From Paenibacillus catalpae (GTDB lineage: Bacteria; Bacillota; Bacilli; Paenibacillales; Paenibacillaceae): a stretch of DNA of 64,000 nt. The notes under the pieces are model-generated. The model did no database searches. It was given only the letters and a program-made list of their open reading frames with translations, and had not been told where the DNA came from. The stretch spans positions 1 through 64,000 of the forward strand of contig NZ_FOMT01000004.1 in NCBI RefSeq assembly GCF_900112695.1. Direction: 5' to 3'. Positions within the stretch are counted from its first letter, which is position 1. Each line of letters starts with the position of its first letter. Shown here piece after piece: positions 18,328 through 27,436 of the stretch. The translations under genes were made by a program, and so were the position numbers.

Positions 18328-19638
18328 TTAGTACATATCCTCCTCTCTGAAGGAACGGGTTTTGCTGAATTGATAGAGAGCAAACGCCGCTACCACGATA
18401 CCCATGATGATGGATACGGCAGCCGCCATTTTGTAGTTGTTTTCCTTAAACGTCAGGCTGTACACCCAAGAGATCAGGATGTCGGTTGCGCCCGAGTTCT
18501 GGCCCGGTACCGGCGGACCGCCCTTGTTAAACAGGTAGATAATATTGAAGTTATTGAAGTTGAACGAATACTGCATGATGAGCAGCGGCGCCGTAGCGAA
18601 CAGTACATGCGGCATTGTAATGAAACGGAATTTCTTCCACCTGGAACCTCCGTCGACATCGGCAGCTTCGTACCAATCCTTCGAGATCCCTTGCAGCACA
18701 CCGGTAATGAGCGTAAATACATACGGAAAGCCAAGCCATACCTGAATGCCGATAATCGCTACGCGGGCCCAGGTCGGATCGGAGAGCCAAGGAATAGACA
18801 CGCCAAAGTGGGAGAAAATATCCCGGTTAATCGCACCAAATGTATCGTTAAACATCGCGGTAAACACAAGCACGGTCATGAAGGACGGAACCGCCCACGG
18901 CAAAATCAGCACGGTACGGATCAGACGCTTGAATCGGACCCGGCTGTCATTCACCATTACGGCCAGGAAAAAGGCCAGTACAATTTGCAAAGTGGTTGCT
19001 GCCAGCGTCCATACAACCGTCCAGGAAAGAACGGTGAACAAGCTTTTGCTCCACACGGCTTCCGTGAACAGCGCTTTGAAGTTCGCAAAGCCGACCCAGT
19101 CAAGCAAATGAGCGGGCGGAGAATTGTACAGGTTGTAGTTGGTAAAAGCGAGAGAGATCATAAATAGCAGCGGGAAAATAACGATCAGCGCCATCATGAT
19201 GAAATTCGGCACGACAACAAAATACGGGAAGCCATGCTCCCAGCTGTCCTGGAAGGCCTGCCGGACCGACGGCGTGCGGATACCCTCCTGCCGTTTCTTC
19301 GCATCCTTGCGGGCATCAAGCAAATTCAGCACGTAAAGGCCCAGCAAAATGATGCCGATAACCGAAGATAACAAGCCTTGAACGAGTAAATTTCGGGAGT
19401 CGTCCGTCTCCGGGTTATCCCCAAGTGTAATCATCCCTGCAATGCTGTTTGCGATAGGCGCGGATAACGCAATGATCAAGCTTAAGCCAATTACGAGAAA
19501 TACAATTCCTTTTATCCACCTTCGGTTATACAGCTGCCCTAATCCAGGCACAATCGAGAGCACGGTTGCAAGAACCGGGTTATGGCTGTTCCTGATTGGA
19601 CTGGCCTGCGGTACCGGTTCCAGAGCGTTGATGTTCAT
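18328..19638 (-). CDS. MalF-type sugar ABC permease (locus A)
   Basis: A 436-residue permease, longer than the 300-residue forms in the other loci because of an extra N-terminal part with two or three membrane helices (SIVPGLGQLYNRRW, about 25-110), as in Gram-positive MalF/GanP proteins. The core transmembrane domain carries the EAA loop WYEAADVDGGSRWKKF. ATG 19638 is preferred because GGAAGGTG lies eight bases before it; the frame extends to 19656. It is separated from the upstream malE-like gene by an attenuator-like hairpin, which would explain lower permease than binding-protein expression. Confidence 0.92.
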   Translation of the reverse strand: MNINALEPVPQASPIRNSHNPVLATVLSIVPGLGQLYNRRWIKGIVFLVIGLSLIIALSAPIANSIAGMITLGDNPETDDSRNLLVQGLLSSVIGIILLGLYVLNLLDARKDAKKRQEGIRTPSVRQAFQDSWEHGFPYFVVVPNFIMMALIVIFPLLFMISLAFTNYNLYNSPPAHLLDWVGFANFKALFTEAVWSKSLFTVLSWTVVWTLAATTLQIVLAFFLAVMVNDSRVRFKRLIRTVLILPWAVPSFMTVLVFTAMFNDTFGAINRDIFSHFGVSIPWLSDPTWARVAIIGIQVWLGFPYVFTLITGVLQGISKDWYEAADVDGGSRWKKFRFITMPHVLFATAPLLIMQYSFNFNNFNIIYLFNKGGPPVPGQNSGATDILISWVYSLTFKENNYKMAAAVSIIMGIVVAAFALYQFSKTRSFREEDMY

Positions 19639-19685
19639 GTTTGGTTCACCTTCCATATTTCCGAATGCAATGAGATATTAAAGCA

Positions 19686-19709
19686 AAAGGGGCTTCGAGG
19701 AGCCCCTTT
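19686..19709 (-). terminator. Attenuator-like hairpin between binding protein and permease genes
   Basis: AAAGGGGCT and AGCCCCTTT form a perfect 9-bp stem around CCTCGA, followed by a weak T-rich tail (TGCTTTAAT). It lies between the malE-like stop and the malF-like start. A partial terminator at this place commonly sets a high ratio of binding protein to permease. Confidence 0.75.
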
Positions 19710-19748
19710 CCTTCACTTCATGCTGCAACTGCTTTTGTGCGGATGTCT

Positions 19749-21104
19749 CTATTTCGCGCCGGCCATTTTCATTTTGTCGTTAATAAGTTTGACGGCATCA
19801 TCCAGGGAAGCTTGAACGTTCTTGCCTTCCGTGATGAATTTAAGTGCGTTCGCCATTGGATCCCAAACATGGTCAAGCTCAGGAACGGTAGGAAACGGCT
19901 GGCCGTATTGGATTTGCTGCGAGAAGCCTGCTACAAGCGGATCTCCTGTCAGAGCCGAATTGTTCAGAACATTAATAACCGGCGGAACTTCGCCTGTTTG
20001 CTTGAAATAGTCAAGCGCATTTTCTTCGTTTGTCAGGAAGGCCGCAAAGTCTGCTGCCCACTCTGGGCTTTTCGAGAACTTGGAGAGCATCCAGCCTTTT
20101 ACGCCGATGAAGGAAGTTGGATGACCGCCGCCTTCAAGGGTAGGGATTGGAGCAACCGCAAGATCGTCGCCCAGTGCTTTCTTGTAATCATTGATCGCCC
20201 AAGGTCCGTTGATAACCGCGCCAACTTTGCCTTGCGTGAACAGGCCGCCAACGATGTCTCCGTTTACGCCTTTCGGCAGGTAGCCGTTGTTGAACCAGCT
20301 TTGGATCAGGGAAGCGCCTTTTACAGTGCCTTCTTTGTTGAGGCCGATGTCATTGATATCGTATTTGCCGGCATTGTCCTTGAAGATGTAGCCGCCTTCG
20401 CCGCCAAGGAAGCCCCAGGCAAAGTAGAAGTTTGCTGCTTCAAAGAGGAAGCCGTAGTTTTGTTTCTTCGCGTCCGTCTGGTCTTTCATGATTTGCTCGA
20501 GATCAGCAATCGTCGCAGGAGCATTAGGAACAAGCTTTTTATTATAGAAAAGAGCGTAAGTTTCGGTTACAAGCGGAAGGCCGTACAGAACGCCGTCTTG
20601 GCTAAGCGCGGCCAGTGCTTCCGGTGTGAATGTGCCTTTTACTTCGTCCGAAGCTTTCACTTCTTGCACAAGGCCCTTCACGACAAGGCTGCCGATCCCC
20701 GGCTGATAGAATAAGTCCGGACCTTTGCCGGCAGGACCGTCGAGAGCAAGCACATCCGGCTGGTCGTTCATCGCTACCGGCTTGATGTTGATTTTGATCC
20801 CCGTTGCGGCTGTGTATTTGTCTGCTGCCGCCTGGATAACGGCGAGCTTGTCTTCAGCAGTGTCCGGCCAGATTGTCAGCTCCGCAGGCTTTGCTTCAGT
20901 TGGTCCGCCGCTGTCTGTTGCCGCCGCATCCGCGCTTGGCGATTCCGAAGCCGGTGCGTTTGCGTTTGTATTTGCGCTTGCAGAAGCATTGGCATTGCTT
21001 GCCCCAGTGTTATTGCCGTTATTGTTGCCGCCTCCGCATGCTGCGAGCGACATCGAAACAGCCAGCAAGCTAAGCGTGACAAGCATCTTTTTGCTCTTTA
21101 ACAT
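19749..21104 (-). CDS. MalE-type maltodextrin/oligosaccharide-binding lipoprotein (locus A)
   Basis: A 451-residue lipoprotein with lipobox SLAAC (Cys23), then an Asn/Ala/Ser-rich linker (25-70), then a class I solute-binding fold resembling maltose/cyclodextrin binders (TIWPDTAEDK near 75; GPAGKGPDLFY; GVNGDIVGGLFTQGKVGAVINGPW). The start is ATG 21104 with GGGAAGGGG nine bases upstream; the frame to 21167 lacks a site and would spoil the signal peptide. It is the first gene of the operon ending in the GH87 enzyme, so alpha-1,3-gluco-oligosaccharides (nigero-series) are the likely ligands, by context only. Confidence 0.9.
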   Translation of the reverse strand: MLKSKKMLVTLSLLAVSMSLAACGGGNNNGNNTGASNANASASANTNANAPASESPSADAAATDSGGPTEAKPAELTIWPDTAEDKLAVIQAAADKYTAATGIKINIKPVAMNDQPDVLALDGPAGKGPDLFYQPGIGSLVVKGLVQEVKASDEVKGTFTPEALAALSQDGVLYGLPLVTETYALFYNKKLVPNAPATIADLEQIMKDQTDAKKQNYGFLFEAANFYFAWGFLGGEGGYIFKDNAGKYDINDIGLNKEGTVKGASLIQSWFNNGYLPKGVNGDIVGGLFTQGKVGAVINGPWAINDYKKALGDDLAVAPIPTLEGGGHPTSFIGVKGWMLSKFSKSPEWAADFAAFLTNEENALDYFKQTGEVPPVINVLNNSALTGDPLVAGFSQQIQYGQPFPTVPELDHVWDPMANALKFITEGKNVQASLDDAVKLINDKMKMAGAK

Positions 21105-21225
21105 GGTTGTGAGCCCCTTCCCTTTATCAACTCTTGTATTTGTTGACCCCGGTTTGCCGTGGTTCATGAGTTAATTGTAAGAGTCAGAGGGGGGGCTTCA
21201 CTACCAATCCGGTGACCTGAAAGGC

Positions 21226-21239
21226 TAAGATTGTGACTT
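21226..21239 (-). promoter_or_regulatory. Candidate operator box upstream of the malEFG-GH87 operon
   Basis: AAGTCACAATCTTA on the minus strand, identical over 14 bp to the box at 10534-10547 and in the same orientation to its gene, about 122-135 bases before ATG 21104. It links the transporter/GH87 operon with the kinase-regulator operon at 5484-10446. Binding by that regulator is an inference. Confidence 0.5.
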
Positions 21240-21319
21240 GTCGATTGCAAGCAATGGCGGGATAGGGCTAACGATTCGGGACATCGTTTATGCTTGTGTC
21301 CACAACTTTCAGCCATATT

Positions 21320-21364
21320 AAAAAGGCTGCCTCCTAGCTAAATGAATAGCTTGGAAGCAGCCTT
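21320..21364 (-). terminator. Terminator of locus B operon
   Basis: AAGGCTGC and GCAGCCTT form the base of a long stem whose inner arms (TTCCAAGCTA and TAGCTAGGAG) pair with one or two mismatches, followed by TTTTTAAT on the minus strand. It lies directly after the formylglycine-generating enzyme gene. Confidence 0.88.
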
Positions 21365-21368
21365 GGTC

Positions 21369-22364
21369 TTATTGTGGCGCGGAAAGCACCGTTCGGAACC
21401 CGCAATTGCCGGTTGAGCTGTCGGGGGTATTTTTGCTGCGTGCCGCTACCCGGTAACGGTTGCAGTAGGAGCTGTGGCAAAGATACGACCCGCCCCGCAT
21501 AACACGTCCTTCTCCCGTGCGGGGACCAGCCGGATTGTCGTTCTCGCCGCTTTGGTAGTAGGTTGAGCTGAACCAGTCCGAGCACCATTCCCATACGTTG
21601 CCCGCCATATTGTAGAGGCCAAAGCCGTTTGGCCGGAAGCTCTTCACCGGGGCGGTACCGAGGTAACCGTCGCTGGCGTGATTTTTAACCGGGAACTTGC
21701 CCTGCCAAATGTTGCAGTTGTGCTCGCCGCCCTGCTTCAGCTCATCCCCCCAAGGGTATCGCTTCTGCACGAGACCGCCGCGTCCCGCGTATTCCCATTC
21801 CGCTTCCGTCGGCAGGCGTCTGCCCGCCCACTTGCAATAGGCCATCGCATCATTCCAGCTGACATGAATGACGGGATGATCCTCGCGGCCTTCCATATGT
21901 GAGTCCGGCCCTTCCGGATGGTTCCAGTCGGCGCCTTCAATCGGGTACCACCATGGTGCCGACTGCGGAACCGTCTTGACCTTCGCCGCTACTGCTTCCG
22001 GGACAAATAAGTGGAACACATAAGACCAGCCAAATTGCTGAGCTTCCGTTACATAGCCGGTTGCCGCGATAAACCGTCCGAACTGCTCATTGGTTACGGC
22101 ACATTCATCCATGTAAAAGCTGTTGACCGTAACGGCATGCACCGGACCTTCTCCGTCAGCAGGAAAGCCTTCCTTATCGCTTGTCCCCATCAGGAAGGAT
22201 CCGCCCGGAATATAGACCATCCCTGCTGTATCAGCATTTGCCGGTTCAGCTGTTGCCGCTTTAACTTCTGCTTTGAGCTTAAGTCCTTTAGGAGCAACTA
22301 CAATGGATGAGCGCTGTGTGGAACAGCAGGATTTTATCGTGCTATTGTCCGATTCCTGAGCCAT
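21369..22364 (-). CDS. Formylglycine-generating enzyme (sulfatase-modifying factor)
   Basis: A 331-residue FGE-sulfatase domain protein, which oxidises the active-site cysteine of sulfatases to formylglycine. Motifs include GGSFLMGTSD, FYMDECAVTNEQFGRFI, RLPTEAEWEYAGRGG, NMAGNVWEWCSDW and the catalytic RGGSYLCHSSYCNRYR with Cys296 and Cys301, spaced five apart as in human FGE (336/341). No signal peptide, so it should act in the cytoplasm. ATG 22364 is nine bases after GGAGG; the TTG at 22370 is too close. The sulfatase gene just upstream is its evident substrate. Confidence 0.95.
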   Translation of the reverse strand: MAQESDNSTIKSCCSTQRSSIVVAPKGLKLKAEVKAATAEPANADTAGMVYIPGGSFLMGTSDKEGFPADGEGPVHAVTVNSFYMDECAVTNEQFGRFIAATGYVTEAQQFGWSYVFHLFVPEAVAAKVKTVPQSAPWWYPIEGADWNHPEGPDSHMEGREDHPVIHVSWNDAMAYCKWAGRRLPTEAEWEYAGRGGLVQKRYPWGDELKQGGEHNCNIWQGKFPVKNHASDGYLGTAPVKSFRPNGFGLYNMAGNVWEWCSDWFSSTYYQSGENDNPAGPRTGEGRVMRGGSYLCHSSYCNRYRVAARSKNTPDSSTGNCGFRTVLSAPQ

Positions 22365-22448
22365 TCTCAACTTCCTCCCTGAATGCGCATATGCTCTAAG
22401 TCATCAATGATCTATTAATCTACTACTAACACTACCATAACAAGAGAA

Positions 22449-22505
22449 GGCCGTACAACGCCTGCCGCCTGCGAATACTGCGCAATCGGCAGGCATTATA
22501 CGGCC
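22449..22505 (-). terminator. Long hairpin between sulfatase and FGE genes
   Basis: GGCCGTA-GCCTGCCG pairs with CGGCAGGC-TACGGCC across a 19-base loop, a stem of about 15 bp interrupted by one small internal loop. On the minus strand it is followed by TTCTCTTG. It may terminate or attenuate transcription between the sulfatase and FGE, or protect the upstream message. Confidence 0.65.
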
Positions 22506-22547
22506 CGCTTAACGGTTACTTCCTGCTGGTCTTACCCTGCTAATTCG

Positions 22548-24014
22548 TTAGGCAAGTCCCAGTCTAACATATTGCTCTTCCGGTGCCCCCGCCTGCTTCA
22601 TAGCCTGATTCAGCAACTCTATCATTCGGGCTTCTGCTGCCTCATCCTGAAGAGGATGCTCCTGATGCTCGTCGTTCGCAAGGTCATACAGCCGTGTCTC
22701 CATGACAAATTGATTCCGTGCATACGTTACCCCTTGCGTGCTTTCCGGAATCTTGAACACCGGATAGGCCGTATAAGACAGAAAACGGCCAGCTTCAATC
22801 CGCTCCGGGGCTACTCCGCCGAGATAGGAACGGAATGTTGTTGGCATAGCCGTATAGGCATAACACGGGTAGTTATCCTTGGAGACCGGTGCGCGCATAT
22901 ACGAATAACGGCCGTCCGTTACATTGACACACATCCCATGATAGCCATACAAGGCCGCTTCCCTCACTTTTTCCTGCGTCCCCTCCAGCAGCCCCCGAAG
23001 GGATGCACCTTGCACCGTATCCGGAATGGCTGCCCCCATATAGTCAAGTATGGTAGGCATAAGATCGATATTTTGCGTTACAGCCTTGATGCGGGTCCCC
23101 GCTGCCCTGCCTTCGGGAAGGCGAATCATCAGCGGGATATTAGCCAGCTCGTTATAGACATGCATCACATTTTTGCCGGTCTGCTCATGTTCTCCCAGCA
23201 ATAAACCATGATCAGTTGTAAAAATAACAAGCGTATCGTCCAGAATATCAAGCCGCTCCATCGTATCCAGCAGCTTGCCGAGCCAATGGTCGATCATCGT
23301 AAGTGTCGCCGCATAACGCTTCTGAATATGAGCAAGCGCTTCAGGCGGAACATCAACGGTACCATACTTCGGCCAGCTGTACGGCGGACCTTCATAGTTA
23401 TCCTGGTACATCGCCAAATAATGATCTGGCGTATCAAATGGTTCATGCGGGTCAAAAGCTTCCACGGTCAGGAAATACCGGTCTTCCCGCCCGTTCTTCT
23501 CCAGCCAGTCGCATGCCGCCTGAATCGTACGCGGCCCTGGATAATCTTCCTCGCGCGCAAAGCGCGTACGGTTCTTATCGCACTGCGCGCGTACCTGACC
23601 ATAATAACGTTCCGGCGCGGGCAGCTCTTTAATAGAAGAAACCCAAGGATCATCCTCCTGCCCCCGGTGAAAATCCCAGGTCGAGAAAGACTGGCAGTAG
23701 TTCTCCCCGCCTGTTGCGAAGTAGTGATAATGGTCAGTCACGATATGGCTGAAAATCCCCGCTTCTCTCAACGATGCCGGCAAGGTGCGGTCAAACGGTT
23801 CAATGCCGCCCCAGCCCTTCTCCAGAAAAGCCGCCCGTCCTGTCAGCAAATCACGCCGTGCCGGCATGCATGGCAGTGAACCGGACCAATGCTGGTCGAA
23901 GATAACGGACTGCTCGGCCAGCCGGTCGATATTAGGCGTTAATACGCCTTCCCCGCCATAAGCGGACAAAGCCCGCCGGTTCAACGTATCCAGCATCATC
24001 ATAATCGTTCTCAT
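22548..24014 (-). CDS. Sulfatase, type I (formylglycine-dependent), cytoplasmic
   Basis: A 488-residue sulfatase of the alkaline-phosphatase superfamily. The formylglycine site reads SGSLPCMPARRDLLTGR, with Cys49 in C-x-P-x-R. Metal and substrate residues appear as MLDTLNRRALSAYGG, the FDPHEPFD segment and FTTDHGLLLGEH. The frame extends to 24221 inside the permease gene, but ATG 24014 follows AAGGGGTG and starts the conserved fold. No signal peptide is seen, so desulfation should occur after import. It lies directly after the permeases and before FGE: a sulfated oligosaccharide is the likely substrate. Confidence 0.93.
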   Translation of the reverse strand: MRTIMMMLDTLNRRALSAYGGEGVLTPNIDRLAEQSVIFDQHWSGSLPCMPARRDLLTGRAAFLEKGWGGIEPFDRTLPASLREAGIFSHIVTDHYHYFATGGENYCQSFSTWDFHRGQEDDPWVSSIKELPAPERYYGQVRAQCDKNRTRFAREEDYPGPRTIQAACDWLEKNGREDRYFLTVEAFDPHEPFDTPDHYLAMYQDNYEGPPYSWPKYGTVDVPPEALAHIQKRYAATLTMIDHWLGKLLDTMERLDILDDTLVIFTTDHGLLLGEHEQTGKNVMHVYNELANIPLMIRLPEGRAAGTRIKAVTQNIDLMPTILDYMGAAIPDTVQGASLRGLLEGTQEKVREAALYGYHGMCVNVTDGRYSYMRAPVSKDNYPCYAYTAMPTTFRSYLGGVAPERIEAGRFLSYTAYPVFKIPESTQGVTYARNQFVMETRLYDLANDEHQEHPLQDEAAEARMIELLNQAMKQAGAPEEQYVRLGLA

Positions 24015-24025
24015 GAAAGCACCCC

Positions 24026-24889
24026 TTATTTCAGACCTGTCGTTACAATTCCCTGCACGAAGTATTTCTGAGCTGCCAAGAATAATAATACAAGAGGCAA
24101 CACAACTAAGGTAGTTGCGGCCATCAACAAATTCCATTCCACATTGGTCTCGCTTCGGAAAATGGTAAGGCCAAGCTGGACTGTGCGCATCTGCTCCGTA
24201 TTCGTCATAATAAGCGGCCACATGTAGTCGTTCCAGGTTGCCGTCGTCTTGAAGATCGCGAGAGTTGCCAGAATCGGCTTGCTGAGAGGCAGGTAGATTT
24301 GGAAGAACACCCGGAAGACATTCGCCCCGTCGATCTGTGCGGCCTCATCAAGAGCTCTCGGGAAGTTCAAGAAATATTGCCGGCAGAGGAAAATACCAAA
24401 CGAGCCCGCAATAAACGGAAGCACCAGCCCCGTATAGCTGTTAATGAAGCCAAATCCGCCTTGCCCCTGCCAGTCGTTACCCCCGAAGAACGGGAACATC
24501 TTCATCATGAGGAAGGTTGGAATCATCGTTGCCTGCGCCGGCACCATAATGCCAATCAGCACGGAGAAGAAGAGTACATCCCGCCCCGGAAACCGCAGTC
24601 TGGCAAACGCAAAACCCGCCATGGAGTTAAAGACCAAGCTGAATACGACCGTAATGGCGGTCACAATAAACGAGTTTGAAAAATATTGAACCCAATCGCC
24701 TCGTCTCATGGCGACCGAGTAATTGTCGAATAGCCAATGCTTTGGGATGAACGTAAACGTCGGCGATTGAATCTCGCCCATTGTCTTCAGCGATGTTACG
24801 ACCATTAGCAAGAACGGGAACAGCATAAGAAGCGCAATGATAAGCATAACAGTTGAAAAAATAACAGTGGTCCCTTTTCTAGTAATCAA
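24026..24889 (-). CDS. MalG-type sugar ABC permease (locus B)
   Basis: A 287-residue permease with six membrane segments and the EAA loop LDEAAQIDGANVFRVFFQI. It ends YFVQGIVTTGLK, typical of the UgpE/MsmG branch. It lies 12 bases after the partner permease gene and 11 bases before the sulfatase start. It should form the membrane channel with the protein encoded at 24902-25822. Confidence 0.93.
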   Translation of the reverse strand: MITRKGTTVIFSTVMLIIALLMLFPFLLMVVTSLKTMGEIQSPTFTFIPKHWLFDNYSVAMRRGDWVQYFSNSFIVTAITVVFSLVFNSMAGFAFARLRFPGRDVLFFSVLIGIMVPAQATMIPTFLMMKMFPFFGGNDWQGQGGFGFINSYTGLVLPFIAGSFGIFLCRQYFLNFPRALDEAAQIDGANVFRVFFQIYLPLSKPILATLAIFKTTATWNDYMWPLIMTNTEQMRTVQLGLTIFRSETNVEWNLLMAATTLVVLPLVLLFLAAQKYFVQGIVTTGLK

Positions 24890-24901
24890 CGGGTCCGCCT
24901 C

Positions 24902-25822
24902 CTAATCCACATCAATGTCATTCCCCTTATTTCCGAGACGGAAGTTCAATAAAGTAATAAGCAATGTAATGACGAACAGCACCATCGCCATTGCCGATGC
25001 ATAACCCATCTGGAAATCCTGGAAGCCGCGCAAATAAATCTGATGCACGATTGTTGTTGTTTTGTTTAAAGGCCCGCCGTTGGTCAAAATATTAACCTGT
25101 TCGAATACCATAAACGAGTTAATGCAGGACATAACCAGAATAAAGAAGGTCGTTGGCTTCAGCATCGGAATCGTAATGGCAAAAAACTGCCGGATCTTCG
25201 TTGCGCCATCCATATGAGCGGCTTCGTAAAGGCTTGTCGGGATGGACTGCAAACCGGATAAATACACGATCATCGTATAACCGATTGATTTCCAAATGCC
25301 CATAATCACGATGGCAGCCATCGCCGTGCTTGGATCGTACAGCCATTGCACCGGATCTAGTCCAAAGGTTTTTAACGCACGGTTCAAAATCCCGAGAGAA
25401 GGATCGTAGATCCACAGCCAGATCATCGAGACTGCCACCATGGAGGTCACGTTCGGAACATACACGCTGACGCGGGCAAACAGGCGGCCTCTCAGCTTTC
25501 CATTCAGCAGTACGGCAAGCAACAAGCCAAGCGCCATCTGGGGAAAGATCGAAAATAAGGAATATATAAACGTATTGTAGACCGCTGTGCCAAACAGCTT
25601 GTCATGGAACAGCCGCACATAGTTGTCAAAGCCGACAAACGCAGGCGTCGAGTAAAAGTTGTAATTCGTAAAGCTGTAATAGAGTCCGACTAGCAGCGGA
25701 ATAAAAATAAATGCGAAATAAACAAGATATCCCGGAGCAATAAACAGATATCCGGCTTTATCAATTGGAACGCGCCGCCGGCTTTTAGGAGTTGTTGCCT
25801 TGCTGGTTGCCGCCGAATTCAT
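24902..25822 (-). CDS. MalF/UgpA-type sugar ABC permease (locus B)
   Basis: A 306-residue permease: a basic N-terminus, then six membrane segments starting near residue 26 (AGYLFIAPGYLVYFAF), with EAA loop LYEAAHMDGATKIRQFF. GAGAGGTGAGGCGTT precedes ATG 25822. It follows the lipoprotein gene across an attenuator-like hairpin. Substrate is inferred from the sulfatase in the same operon. Confidence 0.93.
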   Translation of the reverse strand: MNSAATSKATTPKSRRRVPIDKAGYLFIAPGYLVYFAFIFIPLLVGLYYSFTNYNFYSTPAFVGFDNYVRLFHDKLFGTAVYNTFIYSLFSIFPQMALGLLLAVLLNGKLRGRLFARVSVYVPNVTSMVAVSMIWLWIYDPSLGILNRALKTFGLDPVQWLYDPSTAMAAIVIMGIWKSIGYTMIVYLSGLQSIPTSLYEAAHMDGATKIRQFFAITIPMLKPTTFFILVMSCINSFMVFEQVNILTNGGPLNKTTTIVHQIYLRGFQDFQMGYASAMAMVLFVITLLITLLNFRLGNKGNDIDVD

Positions 25823-25850
25823 AACGCCTCACCTCTCTTCCTGAAATGAG

Positions 25851-25884
25851 AAAGCGCCTGCCTTTTTTTCTGCAGCAGGCGCCT
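25851..25884 (-). terminator. Attenuator-like hairpin between binding protein and permease genes (locus B)
   Basis: GGCGCCTGC pairs with GCAGGCGC(T) across an A-rich loop and is followed by TTTCTC. It lies between the lipoprotein and the first permease, the same arrangement as at 19686-19709. Confidence 0.7.
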
Positions 25885-25908
25885 ATAGCTTAATCGATCG
25901 AGTTAAAG

Positions 25909-27213
25909 TTAGTTGGTAATCAGGTTTGGAAGCTCTTTTCTCAGCTCCGCGGCTGCATCCTTCATCGCTTGCTCACCTGTTTTCGTGTTGTAGAATGCCG
26001 CTTCAAGATGCTGGCTTATCATTTCGTACATTTTGCTGGAGTAAGTCACTTTCGCAGCGCCCTCCCCGTAAGATACCGCGTCAAATACCGCCTGGTTCAT
26101 GTCCGGCTTGTCCTTGATGTAATCTTCCTTCAGCGAGTTCAGAACAACCGGCGTGCCAAGCTCCTTGTAACGGTTCCAGGTTTCTTCCTTGGACATGACC
26201 GTTTGCATGAAGTCAAAGGCCAGATCCTTCTGCTTGCTTTGGGAGCTCATGAAGAGCAGGCGCATGCCGGCGAACGTAGCTTTTGTCTTCCGTTCAATCG
26301 GACCGGATACGCCAATCTTGCCGGCCAGCTCCGGATGATCCTTCTGGGTATTCACATAAGCGGCAGGACTGTCATAGGCAATTGCAGCCTTGCCGTTAGG
26401 GAACAGGTTCTCATTGGCTTTGGTCGAATCGTTCGGGATCGTAATCCCTTTCTTCACCAGGTCAACAATGTAATTGGTAGCTTCAATCGATTCCGGAGAA
26501 TCAAATAACGGTTCATTCTTGTCCGCATCGATAATCTTCCCGCCGTTCTGCAGAACAAATGACTGCCAGAACGTCCATGCGTTAGCGGTAGGAATAGCCA
26601 GACCCGCCATGACGGTTGTGTTGCCGTCCTTCTTCGTCAGCAGCTCAGCGTCCTTCGCCAGTTCCTCCCAATTGGCCGGAGGCTTCTCCGGATCCAGACC
26701 CGCTGCTTCGAACAGATCTTTACGCCACAGCAATACCCGGGGATCCGGGATAAAACCGATTCCGTACAGCTTGTCTTTGTACATACCGGTGTTGAGCACG
26801 CTTTCCATCATGTCGCCTTTGCCTTCCCATTTGTCCGCATAAGCATCAAGCGGCTCGTATTGGCCAAGGTTGGCACGTTGCGCCACCGATGCGAGCGTAT
26901 AAGACAGCACGTCCGGAGCCGTGCCGCTGGCATAAGCCGCATTCAGCTTCGTCTCCATGTCGTTGCCGAACGGAACCTCGCTGTAATTTACCTTTACGCC
27001 CGGATGGCTGGCTTCAAATTCCTGAATGACGCGCGTCCAGTACGCTTTCTCCGGCGCATCGGTACCCGCTCTCCAGAATGTAAGCGTTTTTCTGCCACCC
27101 TCGCTTTTAGGGTTCAGCTGTTCGGTAGCATTGTTGTTTCCGCATGCACTAAGCGCGATGCTGGCAAGTACGGTTACGCATAAAGTCGTTAATAGAGCTT
27201 TTCTTTTTCTCAT
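25909..27213 (-). CDS. Sugar-binding lipoprotein (locus B)
   Basis: A 434-residue extracellular solute-binding protein with lipobox LSAC (Cys24). The fold is UgpB/MsmE-like: TLTFWRAGTDAPEKAYW (about 45), SHPGVKVNYSEVPFG, YASGTAPDVLSY and the hydrophobic core LPNGKAAIAYDSP-like segment. It is first in the transporter-sulfatase-FGE operon, separated from the regulator upstream by 223 bases that hold a 12-bp palindrome. A sulfated sugar ligand is inferred from the neighbours. Confidence 0.92.
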   Translation of the reverse strand: MRKRKALLTTLCVTVLASIALSACGNNNATEQLNPKSEGGRKTLTFWRAGTDAPEKAYWTRVIQEFEASHPGVKVNYSEVPFGNDMETKLNAAYASGTAPDVLSYTLASVAQRANLGQYEPLDAYADKWEGKGDMMESVLNTGMYKDKLYGIGFIPDPRVLLWRKDLFEAAGLDPEKPPANWEELAKDAELLTKKDGNTTVMAGLAIPTANAWTFWQSFVLQNGGKIIDADKNEPLFDSPESIEATNYIVDLVKKGITIPNDSTKANENLFPNGKAAIAYDSPAAYVNTQKDHPELAGKIGVSGPIERKTKATFAGMRLLFMSSQSKQKDLAFDFMQTVMSKEETWNRYKELGTPVVLNSLKEDYIKDKPDMNQAVFDAVSYGEGAAKVTYSSKMYEMISQHLEAAFYNTKTGEQAMKDAAAELRKELPNLITN

Positions 27214-27334
27214 GTCGCTTGCGGCCTCCCTTTATCGAATCTACTTGAAGTATAAAGAATTGCCCGGAGCGCCAGTGACGCCATGTTCCGGTCTTTGATC
27301 ATAAATGCAGGCGATTAGACACGGCTGTTCCTAA

Positions 27335-27346
27335 CCTGTATACAGG
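27335..27346. promoter_or_regulatory. 12-bp palindrome in the lipoprotein promoter region
   Basis: CCTGTATACAGG is a perfect palindrome in the gap between the response regulator stop (27437) and the lipoprotein start (27213). It could be an operator. No good terminator is seen in this gap, so the two operons may be partly linked. Confidence 0.35.
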
Positions 27347-27436
27347 AATAGAAAAATATTCGGACCCCATACTCCAATGTTCGGTTATGTACAAAAAAAC
27401 ACCGCCACGGCGATGTTAGATAGCAATTCTATTCAT

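Noticed and set aside
19737..20714. 325-codon plus-strand open frame
   Set aside because: It lies wholly antisense to the malE-like gene, which has a lipobox, ribosome-binding site and family motifs; the plus-strand translation has no recognisable domain.
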